This document shows positions 1 through 9,279 of a stretch of DNA of 64,000 bases, one piece after another. Each line of letters starts with the position of its first letter. Position 1 is the first letter of the stretch. This DNA is from Pseudoalteromonas sp. T1lg23B (GTDB lineage Bacteria > Pseudomonadota > Gammaproteobacteria > Enterobacterales > Alteromonadaceae). The translations under genes and the position numbers were made by a program. The stretch lies in NCBI RefSeq assembly GCF_002964665.1, contig NZ_PQBZ01000034.1, positions 1,240,429 through 1,304,428 of the forward strand, read 5' to 3'. Below the pieces are notes generated by a model. It saw only the letters and a program-made list of their open reading frames with translations, ran no database searches and was not told where the DNA came from.

Positions 1-363
1 GAGCAAAGCGATAGGCCCACCAATAACCACTCCTACGGTGCCTGTTAGAAACATAATGATGGCCTTTTTACCCAAACCAAGAATAGCTTTGAGATCAATA
101 CTAAGTGTTAGCAGTACCAAACATGCGGGTAACAGAAAGTATTTAGCGACGGTGTAAACATCATTATTGTTACCATCAACTATGCCAAAGGTATTAAGTA
201 ATGACGGCAAAAAGTAGCACATCAATAATGCGGGTACGTACTTATAAAACTTAGCCCAAAAACCTTGTTTTAAATTTGATGTATAAAATACAAATCCAAG
301 AATGAGCGCAAGCAGGCCCAAAATGACAGCATTATTTGTGATTAAAGCTGATCCTTCTTCCAT
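1..363 (-). CDS. DUF819 family membrane protein (N-terminal part, runs off the left edge)
   Basis: The reading frame is open for 121 codons from an ATG at 363 to the window edge, so only the N-terminal third of the protein is here. It shows at least three hydrophobic segments (about residues 8-26, 40-56 and 70-90, with a fourth starting near 105) separated by short Lys-rich loops, as in the DUF819 (YjcL-like) integral membrane family, whose function is not established. A GAGGG Shine-Dalgarno sequence lies 6 bases before the ATG. It begins 21 bases after the sirB1 stop and may be cotranscribed with it. In enterobacteria this place downstream of sirB1 is usually held by kdsA. The family call is from remembered sequence character; membrane topology is certain, the family likely. 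Confidence 0.7.
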   Translation of the reverse strand, partial: MEEGSALITNNAVILGLLALILGFVFYTSNLKQGFWAKFYKYVPALLMCYFLPSLLNTFGIVDGNNNDVYTVAKYFLLPACLVLLTLSIDLKAILGLGKKAIIMFLTGTVGVVIGGPIALL

Positions 364-383
364 AGCAGCCCTCGTTATTATTT

Positions 384-1193
384 TTAATGGAGTATGTTGT
401 TGTGATCGGCAAGTTCTGCAATTTGGTGCTGAATAATCTCAATGGTTGGATCATCTGGGCACTCGTCAACAAAGAATTGTAGATCTTCCTTTGCCATTTT
501 TGGGCAATTCAATTGATTGAGTAAATAACCTCTATCGCGACGTTCGTATGGGTCATCCCCTATCAAGTCCATCAGTAATTCCACACAACTTAATGCATGG
601 CTGAACTTATCTGCCGCTATAAAGGCCCACTTTTGTTGCGCAAGATAGAGCTTTACAGCTTCATCTCCCATTACAAGTTCTAATGGTTCTTCATTCTTAT
701 CAGCGTCCGGGTCGTTTTCAGGCACAATATACCAGTTTTGCTGCCCATTATTTGGGTCAACTAAATACCCTTCATCATTACTGATAGTCACGTGAACCAT
801 GACCTCACCCTGACTTAAGGCTAAATTCGCATCAAACTCAGCACGTTGCAATAGATAACTCAGTATCATTGCAAGCGCCGTGGGAGAGCCACTACGCATA
901 TTGAGTACATAACACACGCTGTTGAGCGTATATTCAGGAATATTCTGATCGCTGCCACTAAACAACCAAACTGTGTAAAAGGCATCTAATAATTTATCTA
1001 AACGTTCATGTTGGTGCGAGTATTGGGCACAGATTTGATCCGTCAGCAATTCTAACTCTGCTAGCTGACAAAAGCTGGTTTCTAGTTTGGCTTGCGCATC
1101 CCAATGCCTCTCCGCCTTGATACAGCGAAATAGCGGATCTTGAGGTATGTAATCTGTACTACCGTCTTGTTCTTCGAACCAGATATCAGTCAT
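384..1193 (-). CDS. sirB1: SirB1 family protein (transglutaminase-like plus TPR-like tail)
   Basis: The 269-residue product matches the SirB1/YchA family: an N-terminal acidic region, then a transglutaminase-like core (about residues 70-165, with the conserved stretch NMRSGSPTALAMILSYLLQR and a later HVTISNDEGYLVDP segment), then a helical TPR-like C-terminus (about 190-260, DRGYLLNQL). The biochemical role is unknown; the family was named for an effect on Salmonella invasion regulation. It sits at the end of the hemA-prfA-prmC-...-sirB2-sirB1 cluster, a conserved gammaproteobacterial arrangement. A bidirectional-looking terminator lies between sirB2 and this gene, so sirB1 may have its own promoter in 1194-1340, which I could not pin down. 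Confidence 0.85.
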   Translation of the reverse strand: MTDIWFEEQDGSTDYIPQDPLFRCIKAERHWDAQAKLETSFCQLAELELLTDQICAQYSHQHERLDKLLDAFYTVWLFSGSDQNIPEYTLNSVCYVLNMRSGSPTALAMILSYLLQRAEFDANLALSQGEVMVHVTISNDEGYLVDPNNGQQNWYIVPENDPDADKNEEPLELVMGDEAVKLYLAQQKWAFIAADKFSHALSCVELLMDLIGDDPYERRDRGYLLNQLNCPKMAKEDLQFFVDECPDDPTIEIIQHQIAELADHNNILH

Positions 1194-1340
1194 ATATACC
1201 GAGTTAACTCACAATTTCTAATAAACGAAAGTCTAGTCTACCACTTTTTGCTACAGACCCAAATAGCGATGCTATGAGCTGCATACTTTTAATTATCACC
1301 GTCAACCAATAGCGGCGTAGAGTGCTAATTTATAGAAACC

Positions 1341-1366
1341 AAAAAAGCGCATGAAAGCGCTTTTTT
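1341..1366 (-). terminator. Rho-independent terminator after sirB2
   Basis: A ten-base stem (AAAAAAGCGC with GCGCTTTTTT) closes a six-base loop ATGAAA. The A and T runs on both sides make it able to work in either direction. It lies 24 bases past the sirB2 stop and separates sirB2 from sirB1. Confidence 0.75.
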
Positions 1367-1389
1367 AACATAGGCTTGTGGCGTTTAGA

Positions 1390-1764
1390 TTACAAAATAA
1401 ACGCAGATTTTGTCGCTGCTAAATAGCCAATCCCCAATAACGAGACCGTGACCCCAATAAAAGTCGCTATCTGTGTTTGTTTACTTGTTGATTTTGCACC
1501 TATCACTCCAAGTGCAATGTAAGCAATTACCAGTACTATCTTTTCTAGTAGCCAAGGTTGTCCCAGAGGGTTAATACTTCCCACCACTAACAAAGCGATT
1601 GCCGAAACCAGTAGCAATGTATCTATGCTGTGGCTGGCTATAAAAACGCCTTTATTAGCAGCTAACTTGCCACTGGCAAAACGAGAAAAAGCGCGGGTGT
1701 AAAATAACAAAATGCTGAGCACAACAAATAGCATATGTGTGTGTTTTAGTGCTAAATAATCCAT
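1390..1764 (-). CDS. sirB2: SirB2 family inner-membrane protein
   Basis: A 124-residue protein made almost entirely of four hydrophobic helices (about residues 8-25, 42-62, 72-90 and 98-118), the size and layout of the SirB2/YchQ family. It starts with MDYLALKHTHMLFVVLS, where the conserved His-rich first helix is typical of the family. Function is unknown. It follows prmC in most gammaproteobacteria; here an HD-GYP response regulator has come between. Its start lies 13 bases beyond the stop of that upstream gene, so the two are very probably cotranscribed. Confidence 0.85.
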   Translation of the reverse strand: MDYLALKHTHMLFVVLSILLFYTRAFSRFASGKLAANKGVFIASHSIDTLLLVSAIALLVVGSINPLGQPWLLEKIVLVIAYIALGVIGAKSTSKQTQIATFIGVTVSLLGIGYLAATKSAFIL

Positions 1765-1776
1765 ATTTACTCTTAG

Positions 1777-3327
1777 TTAGTGTTGTTTGTCAGGAAAGCG
1801 AGCCAAGATGGCTTCTACATCATCAATGTGTTCATTCAAAATATCAACCAAACTGGGGTCAAAGTGTTTGCCTTTTTGATTGTTAACCTCAGCCAATGCT
1901 TGCTCTTTGCTCCAAGGCTCTTTGTAGCAACGTTTATGGCGCAGTGCATCATACACATCTGCTAATGCAACGATACGACCAAAAACATGAATGTCTTCAC
2001 CTTTTTTACCTTCTGGATAGCCAGTACCATCCCACTTTTCATGATGCTCTTTGGCGATAACCGCTCCTGCATTAACGATTTCTCGTCTTGAGTCTTGGAG
2101 AATTCGATAGCCCTTGGTGGTATGTGATTTCATCACGCGCCATTCTTCATCATTGAGCTTGCCTGGCTTATTAAGAATGGCATCAGGGATACCCACCTTA
2201 CCAACATCATGTAGTGGCGATGCCATTCGTAGCAGCTCAACATCATGATGACTTAAACCACTATGGCTGCCGAATAGCTCACACATGTAGGCGACGCGCT
2301 TAACGTGATTGCCTGTTTCTGTAGAACGCTGTTCTAAGGCCTCACTCAAGCGATACACCAGTTCTTGCTGTGTGCTTTCAATTTCAGCTTGTAATTGCAC
2401 GTTTTCGTATGCCAGTTGTACGTTTTGCGAGAATATTTTTATTAGGTGCTTTTGCGTGTCGGTTAAGAATTCTGGAATACCCGACACAAAGAGCATGGAG
2501 CTGTGGTTGTACTCACTCGAACAGTAGGCAAACAAGTAATTGTTTTTATATACAATTCCTTTTTCGCTAAGCGCTTGGTTACACGCATCAAGCTGTTCAG
2601 GTGTTAATACCTCTGTGATGGGCTTCCCTTCACAGCGTTCAAACTCGCCGCGACCCGTAAACACCACGAGTTGATCACTCTTTCTATTGCTTAAATTGCT
2701 TGCTACTAATGACGTGGCATACATGGCTTCATCAACAGTGCCAAGTAAAGATGTCAGTTGCTGCATAACCCCTTGGATAAAGTGTTCAATAGAATGAGTA
2801 GCGAATATATCCCGTGATGCACAAATGATTTTTTCCAAACCTTGGCGGGATTGATCAATAGCAAGAATATCTCTATACGAGCGAAGACTCGACATCACCA
2901 CGGTGAAAAGCTTTTGAGCGGTCAATTCAGTTTTTGATTTGTAATCATTAATATCATAGTTGACGATGACTTGACGCTCAGGGGCTTGGCCCGGTTGTCC
3001 CGTTCTGAGGATGATACGAATGTGATTATTCTTCGCTTCTTCTCGAATGAACTTGGCAACTTGTAATCCTGCATCGTCTGTTTCCATCACCACATCAAGT
3101 AACACAATTGCCGCATCTGGATGTTCACTGATAACCTTACGCGCTTCTTCCCCAGAATAGGCGCTTAAAAATTCTAAGCGCTTCTTTTGAAATTCAAAAT
3201 CACTCAAAGCCAACTTGGTCACAGCATGGACTTCTGGTTCATCGTCTACGATGATCACTTTCCATTTGCCACTATGCTCTGGCTCAATGACTTCACTCGG
3301 TTCATCAGAAAACAAAAAATCATCCAT
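1777..3327 (-). CDS. Response regulator with REC, DUF3369 and HD-GYP phosphodiesterase domains
   Basis: The 516-residue protein has an N-terminal receiver domain (about 22-150) with the acidic pair D28/D29, phospho-acceptor D78 in VLLDVVM and a conserved Lys in DYKSKTEL. A central sensor-like DUF3369 region follows (about 165-320), then an HD-GYP domain (about 325-500) with the HD motif in LHDVGKVGIPD and the HHEKWDGTGYP signature intact. Known HD-GYP proteins hydrolyse cyclic-di-GMP, so an active phosphodiesterase controlled by phosphorylation is the natural prediction. An AAGGA ribosome site precedes the ATG by 7 bases. No histidine kinase is adjacent, so the partner is encoded elsewhere. 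Its position, wedged between prmC and sirB2 in an otherwise housekeeping cluster, is unusual. Confidence 0.9.
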   Translation of the reverse strand: MDDFLFSDEPSEVIEPEHSGKWKVIIVDDEPEVHAVTKLALSDFEFQKKRLEFLSAYSGEEARKVISEHPDAAIVLLDVVMETDDAGLQVAKFIREEAKNNHIRIILRTGQPGQAPERQVIVNYDINDYKSKTELTAQKLFTVVMSSLRSYRDILAIDQSRQGLEKIICASRDIFATHSIEHFIQGVMQQLTSLLGTVDEAMYATSLVASNLSNRKSDQLVVFTGRGEFERCEGKPITEVLTPEQLDACNQALSEKGIVYKNNYLFAYCSSEYNHSSMLFVSGIPEFLTDTQKHLIKIFSQNVQLAYENVQLQAEIESTQQELVYRLSEALEQRSTETGNHVKRVAYMCELFGSHSGLSHHDVELLRMASPLHDVGKVGIPDAILNKPGKLNDEEWRVMKSHTTKGYRILQDSRREIVNAGAVIAKEHHEKWDGTGYPEGKKGEDIHVFGRIVALADVYDALRHKRCYKEPWSKEQALAEVNNQKGKHFDPSLVDILNEHIDDVEAILARFPDKQH

Positions 3328-3369
3328 ACAGGGATCCTTTCAGTGCACATCAATAAGGTTTATGGGGAC

Positions 3370-4215
3370 TCACCCAAGCCATTGGGCTAGAGTGACACGA
3401 TCACAGCCTGCCATATCTTTAATTGTAAGTATATTGCTATAAGCCATTTGTGCAAAATACTGCTGCAATTTAACAGCTTGCCTATAGCCGTGTTCAATCA
3501 GTAAATAGCCGCCGTGATTAAGATGGTGCGTGCCTTTAGCAATAATAATCTTAATATCGGCCATCCCTTCGTCATCAGCAACCAAGGCGCTCAAGGGTTC
3601 AAATCTGACATCTCCTTGCGTCAGGTGATGATCATCATGTTCAATATACGGAGGGTTACTCACTATCAGATCAAACTTTTGATCTTTTACGGTCTGATAC
3701 CAATCGCTCTGTGCAATGTCGACGTTAGTAAAGCCTAATTTGTTCAGGTTACGCTTGGCAAGAGCTACAGCATCGTGAGAATAATCAAGTGCGGTAATTT
3801 GCCACTTGGGCTGTTCAGAAGCCAGCGCCAGCGCGATTGCACCTGTACCGGTTCCCAAGTCAAGTACCTTGGCGGTTTCTGGTAAACTTAAGCTTAATGC
3901 ATATTCAACAAGGGTTTCTGTATCAGGTCTTGGGATCAATGTGCTGGCGTTCACCTCCAACGGCAAACTCCAAAACTCTCGTATACCAACAATATGCGCC
4001 ACAGGCTCCCCTTGTCTGCGTCTATCAATCAAGGCGATAAATTGTGTTTGCTGTTGCTCTGAAAGTTGTGCATCTGGCCAAGCAAAAAGAAAACTACGAG
4101 GTTTATCCAACACATGGAGCAGTAAGACTTCGCTATCTAGCTTGGCGCTATCTGAAGAGGCTTCTAAAAATTTAGTAGCCCATGCAATCGCTTGGGCAAC
4201 ATTGTGTGTCGTCAC
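3370..4215 (-). CDS. prmC: Peptide chain release factor N5-glutamine methyltransferase
   Basis: PrmC methylates the Gln of the GGQ motif in release factors RF1 and RF2 using S-adenosylmethionine. The 281-residue protein has a small N-terminal helical domain and a Rossmann methyltransferase core with the SAM loop VLDLGTGTGAIALALA (about 115-130) and the catalytic NPPY motif (IVSNPPYIEHDD, about 184-195) that holds the substrate Gln. Translation begins at a GTG at 4215, two bases after the prfA stop, so it is coupled to the gene of its own substrate. Downstream gene order departs from E. coli only by the HD-GYP insertion. Confidence 0.95.
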   Translation of the reverse strand: MTTHNVAQAIAWATKFLEASSDSAKLDSEVLLLHVLDKPRSFLFAWPDAQLSEQQQTQFIALIDRRRQGEPVAHIVGIREFWSLPLEVNASTLIPRPDTETLVEYALSLSLPETAKVLDLGTGTGAIALALASEQPKWQITALDYSHDAVALAKRNLNKLGFTNVDIAQSDWYQTVKDQKFDLIVSNPPYIEHDDHHLTQGDVRFEPLSALVADDEGMADIKIIIAKGTHHLNHGGYLLIEHGYRQAVKLQQYFAQMAYSNILTIKDMAGCDRVTLAQWLG

Positions 4216-4217
4216 GC

Positions 4218-5302
4218 TTATTCTTCACCCATCGCGGCGAGTAAGTCTGCCTGATGTTCTAATAGTAGCGGATCGATGATGGCGCTCAGATCACCTGCCA
4301 CAATTTCATTTAAACGATATAACGTCAGGTTGATACGGTGATCGGTAATGCGCCCTTGCGGGTAGTTGTACGTGCGAATACGTTCCGAACGGTCACCGCT
4401 ACCAACAAGGTTGCGCGCTCTGACGCTTCAGCGGCTTGGCGCTTCTCATCTTCAGCTTGCTGTAAACGAGCCCCTAACACTGACAACGCTTTTGCTCGGT
4501 TCTTATGTTGTGAACGCTCATCCTGACATTCAACAACCACACCCGTTGGCAAGTGAGTAATACGAATTGCAGAATCAGTTTTGTTAACGTGCTGACCACC
4601 GGCCCCCGAGGCGCGGAATGTATCAATTTTTAGATCCGCAGGGTTAAGCTGAATGGCTTCAGCTTCAGGCACTTCAGCCATTACAGCAACAGTACATGCA
4701 GAAGTGTGTACACGACCTTGAGATTCTGTTTCTGGTACACGCTGTACTCGGTGCGCGCCGGATTCAAACTTAAGCTTGCCATAAACACCATCACCGCTGA
4801 TGTTAGCAATAATTTCTTTATAGCCACCATGCTCGCCTTCATTGGCACTGATCACTTCAACCTTCCATTTCTGTGTTTCTGCATAACGGCTGTACATGCG
4901 GAACAAGTCGCCGGCGAAAATAGCGGCTTCATCACCACCAGTACCCGCTCGCACTTCAAGAAATACGTTATTGTCATCTTTTGGATCTTTTGGCAGCATC
5001 AGTACTTGTAAGTCATCTTCAAGCTGAGCAATCGTGGCCTTGGCCTCCTTGTACTCTTCCTGCGCCATTTCCCTTATTTCAGGATCTGAATCTTTGAGCA
5101 TCTCTTCTGATGTCGTAACATCTTCCTGGGCTTGTTGATAAGCAGCAAACGCCTTCACGACATCTTCAAGTTCTGAATACTCTTTTGATAACGCGCGAAA
5201 ACGGTTTTGATCACCGATCACTCCTGGGTCGCTTAGCATTGCTTGAACTTCTTCATAGCGCTCAGCTAAGGTCTCTAACTTACGGTATACGGACTCTTTC
5301 AT
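4218..5302 (-). CDS. prfA: Peptide chain release factor 1, frameshifted as sequenced
   Basis: RF1 terminates translation at UAA and UAG. Residues 1-296 are normal: the tripeptide anticodon region (PET, 190-192), the GGQ catalytic loop (ASGAGGQ, 231-237) and family length up to there. After ASER the frame shifts by one base and would end at about 4325 with an unrelated tail; the correct C-terminus (beginning [16 protein letters not shown] and ending AAMGEE at a TAA at 4218-4220) continues in the next frame. One base is missing near 4413-4416, where GCGC should read GCGCC/GGCGC. The ATG at 5302 is chosen because [10 protein letters not shown] aligns with RF1 starts and lies 7 bases from the hemA stop. 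Since RF1 is essential, a sequencing error is the likeliest explanation. Confidence 0.9.
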
Positions 5303-5309
5303 TAACGTC

Positions 5310-6566
5310 TTATTCCTGCTCAATTCCTAATGTTTGTTTAAGTTGTGCCAGTTGCTCAACGTCTCCCAATTTTGCAGCTTCTTGAATCGCTCTGGTTGGG
5401 GCGTGTGTTAATCGATTGGTGAGCTTATTGGCCAACTCTAGCAATACCTTATCTGAAGGCTTGCCTGACTCTAGTTGGTTAAGTGCTTTTTCAACCAACT
5501 CTGTTTTAATTTGCTGGGCGCTGTCACGGTATTGGCGAATGACATCCACAGATTTCAAAGAGCGCTGCCACTGAGCAAACTCTCTGGTTTTCTCTTCGAT
5601 AATAGCCTGTGCTTGGCGCGCCGCTTGTTCACGACTAGCCATATTTTCGCTGACAATGGCTTGTAAGTCATCTACTGAATACAAATAGGCAGCATCTAAA
5701 TCACCCACCTGACTTTCAATATCACGTGGTACGGCGATATCGATGAACAGCATTGGCTTATGTCGCCTTTGTTTGAGTGCTTGCTCTACAACTCCCTTAC
5801 CAATTATCGGCAAAGTACTTGCTGTGGAAGAAATGACAATATCAGCTTTATGTAATTCATCCGGCAATTGCGCTAACGAAATTACTTGTCCATCCACTTC
5901 TTCAGCCAGTCCTTGAGCACGCTCAATGGTTCTATTTGCAACCGTAATAGATTTAGGATGATGCTGGAACAAATGTTTAGCGACCAGCTCAATGGTTTCT
6001 CCCGCACCGATCAATAGCACCCGAGTTTTATCTAACTGACCATATATATGTTTCGCTAAGTTAACTGCTGCATAAGCCACAGACACCGCGCTGGCACCGA
6101 TATCTGTCTCGGTACGAACTTGTTTCGCAACCGAAAAAGTTTTTTGAAACAAACGCTCAAAAGTAGGTTTAATACCATTGTGATGCTTAGCACTATTATA
6201 GGCTTGTTTAATTTGGCCCAATATCTGTGGTTCACCAAGCACCAGTGAGTCGAGTCCACACGCTACACGCATCAAGTGATTAACCGCATCTTGATTGTGA
6301 TGAACATAGACGTTATCACTCAGCTGCGCTTCATCTATATTGTGAAAACATGCGAGCCACTGAAGAAGCGCTTGGGAATTCTCACTCTCAAGGCTACAAT
6401 AGATTTCGGTACGATTGCAGGTTGAAACTATCACTGACTCTTTAAATTGAGCATGATGCGCCAACTCAGTGAGTGCCTGAGATAATTGTTCAGGGGAAAA
6501 GGCAACTTTTTCGCGTAGTTCTACCGATGCCGTTTTGTGATTTATACCGAGTGCGATGATGGTCAT
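5310..6566 (-). CDS. hemA: Glutamyl-tRNA reductase
   Basis: HemA reduces glutamyl-tRNA(Glu) to glutamate-1-semialdehyde, the first committed step of C5-pathway heme synthesis, using NADPH. The 418-residue protein starts [13 protein letters not shown] and has the nucleophile Cys50 in VSTCNRTE, the [15 protein letters not shown] motif (about 105-119), an NADPH Rossmann loop (VLLIGAGET, about 183-192) and a C-terminal dimerisation helix region. It heads the minus-strand cluster and diverges from lolB; the two promoters must lie within about 85 bases. The downstream prfA start follows 7 bases after its stop, the usual hemA-prfA coupling. Confidence 0.97.
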   Translation of the reverse strand: MTIIALGINHKTASVELREKVAFSPEQLSQALTELAHHAQFKESVIVSTCNRTEIYCSLESENSQALLQWLACFHNIDEAQLSDNVYVHHNQDAVNHLMRVACGLDSLVLGEPQILGQIKQAYNSAKHHNGIKPTFERLFQKTFSVAKQVRTETDIGASAVSVAYAAVNLAKHIYGQLDKTRVLLIGAGETIELVAKHLFQHHPKSITVANRTIERAQGLAEEVDGQVISLAQLPDELHKADIVISSTASTLPIIGKGVVEQALKQRRHKPMLFIDIAVPRDIESQVGDLDAAYLYSVDDLQAIVSENMASREQAARQAQAIIEEKTREFAQWQRSLKSVDVIRQYRDSAQQIKTELVEKALNQLESGKPSDKVLLELANKLTNRLTHAPTRAIQEAAKLGDVEQLAQLKQTLGIEQE

Positions 6567-6649
6567 AGATGCCAGAATTGCCCGAGCCCTGTTTTAAAGC
6601 CAGCAATTTTACCAAAAATCAATCGAATATGGAAAGTAAGGAACATCAT

Positions 6650-7234
6650 TTGACACGATTTCATTTGATTTTGCTCATGTTTTTTTTATTTCTTAATGGA
6701 TGTGCGCAAAAAATCTCTCCCACACAGCAGCAAAACCAAGGCTGGAAGGCGTTATTACAGGAACAAACCAACTGGCAAGCAAGTGGCAAGTTAGCCTTCC
6801 TTAGTGACACTCAGCGTCAGTCTGCCAACTTTAATTGGCATTTCAAAGACAACAAGCAGCAACTCATTTTAACCAGTTTTATCGGTACGCGAATTTTATC
6901 TTTGACCGAGTTAGGTCAGTACAGTCAACTTGAATATGATGGCAACACATATCTTGACCATGACAGCCAGCAGCTTGTAAAACGCTTAAGTGGCATGGAT
7001 TTGCCCGTTGCCCAAGCCCCCCTATGGCTTACTGGCACAGTTGAAAATGACAGTAACCAATACGATGCCTATGGACGTTTAACGTTTAGCAGTTGGCGCG
7101 ACGAACAAGGACAACTTTGGCAAGCAAAGTATGTTCAATATGCCCTATTCAATGAAATGTGGCTTCCAACACGAATTAACCTGACTCATAATACCCTCAA
7201 AATCAAAATTCAGCTTAACTCATGGCAGTTTTAA
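6650..7234 (+). CDS. lolB: Outer-membrane lipoprotein insertase LolB
   Basis: LolB receives lipoproteins from LolA and inserts them in the outer membrane. I place the start at a TTG at 6650, preceded by AAGGA with 7-base spacing; this gives 194 residues with a compact lipoprotein signal (MTRFHLILLMFFLFLNGC) ending in the lipobox LNGC. Frames opening further upstream (6569, or ATG 6629) add a polar extension that does not suit a signal peptide. The mature part has the GWKALLQEQTNWQASGKLAF start and the later PLWLTGTV segment typical of LolB. It is divergent from hemA and one base from ispE, matching the E. coli lolB-ispE-prs order. Confidence 0.9.
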   Translation: MTRFHLILLMFFLFLNGCAQKISPTQQQNQGWKALLQEQTNWQASGKLAFLSDTQRQSANFNWHFKDNKQQLILTSFIGTRILSLTELGQYSQLEYDGNTYLDHDSQQLVKRLSGMDLPVAQAPLWLTGTVENDSNQYDAYGRLTFSSWRDEQGQLWQAKYVQYALFNEMWLPTRINLTHNTLKIKIQLNSWQF

Positions 7235-7235
7235 T

Positions 7236-8090
7236 ATGACTTCGCTTTCATTAATGGCGCCAGCCAAACTTAACTTATTCTTACATATCAACGCACAGCG
7301 CGCAGATGGCTATCATGAGTTGGAAACACTGTTCACGTTTTTAGAGTTTGGGGATGAACTCAACTTTACCTGCACAGAGCAAGATAATATCGAAATTACC
7401 GGTGATACCCACGGTATAGCGCTTGAAGACAATCTGATATACAAAGCGGCATCAGCACTGCGACCCTTTCGTAGCGTTGAAACCGGTATTTCTATCGCGC
7501 TCAGCAAAAAACTCCCTATGGGAGGAGGTGTCGGCGGCGGTTCTTCGGACGCTGCCACAACATTATTGGCAATAAATCAATTATGGAAATGTCATTTAAG
7601 TCATCAAAAATTGGCTGAGATTGGCCTCAAATTAGGTGCGGATGTTCCCGTTTTTGTCAACGGAAAAACTGCGTTGGCGCAAGGGGTCGGAGAAAAATTA
7701 ACCGCCGTAAACCTGCCCCAGCGCTGGTTTTGCGTGGTGTTTCCCAATGTTCACGTTAGCACCGGAACGGTATTTACTCATCCTGATTTACCGAGGGACA
7801 CGGCCAAGCTATCCGGTGATTGGCAACTGGCAAATACCAACAATGATTGTGAGGCTTTGGTTAAAAAGCTGTACCCTGAGGTTGAAAAGACCCTAGGGTG
7901 GTTGCTAAAATATGGGCCGGCTCGTATGACGGGAACCGGAGCGTGTTGTTTTGTGGAACTTGATTGCGCAACATCAGCACAGCGTGTGCTCGATTCATTA
8001 CCGTCATGCTGGCAAGGGTTTGTAGCCCCTAGTACCAATATCTCGCCTGCACATACGCAGCTTGATAGTTGGCTTAAAATGCAGAAGTAA
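7236..8090 (+). CDS. ispE: 4-diphosphocytidyl-2-C-methyl-D-erythritol kinase
   Basis: IspE phosphorylates the 2-hydroxyl of CDP-ME in the MEP isoprenoid pathway. The 284-residue GHMP kinase has the N-terminal APAKLNLFLHI substrate motif, the ATP-binding glycine loop PMGGGVGGGSSDAA (about 92-105) and the C-terminal MTGTGACCFVE motif. The ATG lies one base after the lolB stop. Two further MEP-pathway genes, dxs and ispA (the prenyl synthase that uses the products), are at 46.5-49.4 kb. Confidence 0.96.
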   Translation: MTSLSLMAPAKLNLFLHINAQRADGYHELETLFTFLEFGDELNFTCTEQDNIEITGDTHGIALEDNLIYKAASALRPFRSVETGISIALSKKLPMGGGVGGGSSDAATTLLAINQLWKCHLSHQKLAEIGLKLGADVPVFVNGKTALAQGVGEKLTAVNLPQRWFCVVFPNVHVSTGTVFTHPDLPRDTAKLSGDWQLANTNNDCEALVKKLYPEVEKTLGWLLKYGPARMTGTGACCFVELDCATSAQRVLDSLPSCWQGFVAPSTNISPAHTQLDSWLKMQK

Positions 8091-8164
8091 ATTGTTTAAG
8101 TTAGCCTGTTTTGACTCTGTCATTGCATGTTAGTCCAAAAATTCAGTGCCTGAGGAACCCTACC

Positions 8165-9112
8165 GTGCCTGACATGAAGCTCTTCGCTGGTAACGCAACA
8201 CCTGAGTTAGCTCAAAAAGTTGCAAAACGTTTATTCATTGAATTAGGTGATGCTGTAGTTGGTCGTTTTAGCGACGGCGAGATCAGTGTTCAAATCAATG
8301 AAAACGTACGCGGATCGGATGTTTTCATTATCCAGTCAACTTGTGCCCCAACTAACGATAACCTTATGGAACTTATCGTAATGGTCGACGCGCTACGTCG
8401 TGCCTCAGCGGGTCGTATTACTGCTGTGATCCCTTACTTTGGTTACGCTCGCCAAGACCGTCGTGTACGTTCTGCCCGTGTGCCAATCACTGCTAAGGTT
8501 GTTGCTGATTTCCTATCTAGCGTTGGTGTTGACCGTGTTTTAACGGTTGATCTTCACGCTGAACAAATCCAAGGATTCTTTGACGTTCCAGTTGATAACG
8601 TATTTGGTAGCCCAGTACTGTTAGATGACATGAAAGAACGTGAGTTTGAAGATGTGGTTGTAGTATCACCAGATATCGGTGGTGTTGTACGTGCACGTGC
8701 TATCGCTAAATTACTTAATGATACCGACCTAGCTATCATTGATAAGCGTCGTCCACAAGCAAACGTATCGCAAGTTATGCACATCATTGGTGACGTTGCT
8801 GGTCGTGACTGTATCATCGTCGATGATATGATTGATACAGGCGGTACATTATGTAAAGCAGCTGAAGCGCTTAAAGAGCACGGTGCAAAACGCGTATTTG
8901 CTTACGCTACACACCCTGTTTTATCAGGTGCTGCTGCTGAAAACCTTCGCAACTCTGTAATTGATGAAGTGATTGTTACAGACTCAATTCCATTATCAGA
9001 CGAGTTACGCACCTTAGATAACATTAAAGTGCTTACTTTGGCTGATATGCTTGCTGAAACGATTCGCCGTATTAGCAACGAAGAGTCTATTTCAGCTATG
9101 TTTCAGCACTAA
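8165..9112 (+). CDS. prs: Ribose-phosphate pyrophosphokinase (PRPP synthetase)
   Basis: Prs makes 5-phosphoribosyl-1-pyrophosphate from ribose-5-phosphate and ATP for nucleotide, His and Trp synthesis. The GTG at 8165 is the start: it has AGGA 8-9 bases upstream and gives 315 residues beginning [16 protein letters not shown], identical in layout to the E. coli enzyme; an in-frame upstream TTG at 8111 would add 18 unlikely residues. Conserved features include the [16 protein letters not shown] flexible-loop region (about 99-114) and the PRPP loop [12 protein letters not shown] (about 217-228). It is followed by a clear terminator. Confidence 0.97.
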   Translation: MPDMKLFAGNATPELAQKVAKRLFIELGDAVVGRFSDGEISVQINENVRGSDVFIIQSTCAPTNDNLMELIVMVDALRRASAGRITAVIPYFGYARQDRRVRSARVPITAKVVADFLSSVGVDRVLTVDLHAEQIQGFFDVPVDNVFGSPVLLDDMKEREFEDVVVVSPDIGGVVRARAIAKLLNDTDLAIIDKRRPQANVSQVMHIIGDVAGRDCIIVDDMIDTGGTLCKAAEALKEHGAKRVFAYATHPVLSGAAAENLRNSVIDEVIVTDSIPLSDELRTLDNIKVLTLADMLAETIRRISNEESISAMFQH

Positions 9113-9144
9113 TATGCTGAATAAACATAGCTGCTAGCGCTATA

Positions 9145-9168
9145 AAAGCACCTTAGGGTGCTTTTTTT
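9145..9168 (+). terminator. Rho-independent terminator after prs
   Basis: An eight-base stem AAAGCACC/GGTGCTTT with loop TTAG is followed by a run of T, about 30 bases past the prs stop. Confidence 0.85.
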
Positions 9169-9279
9169 GTATCTCTATGTTTTATTTATTCACCAGCAAT
9201 GGTATAGTAGCGCGCCTTTTTAGGTAGGGTGTTTGGTCGCGAGCACCTTAAACTTTAAACTAAAATTTTTGGAGACATT

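Noticed and set aside
3806..4279. 157-codon frame opposite prmC and the end of prfA
   Set aside because: Antisense frame with no ribosome site or family resemblance; the opposite strand carries clear motifs.
4405..4424. Programmed frameshift in prfA
   Set aside because: Programmed shifting is known for prfB. There is no slippery site, early in-frame stop or stimulatory element here; a missing base is simpler.
9203..9208. TATAGT as the rplY -10 box
   Set aside because: No acceptable -35 lies 16-18 bases upstream, so I did not list it as a promoter.
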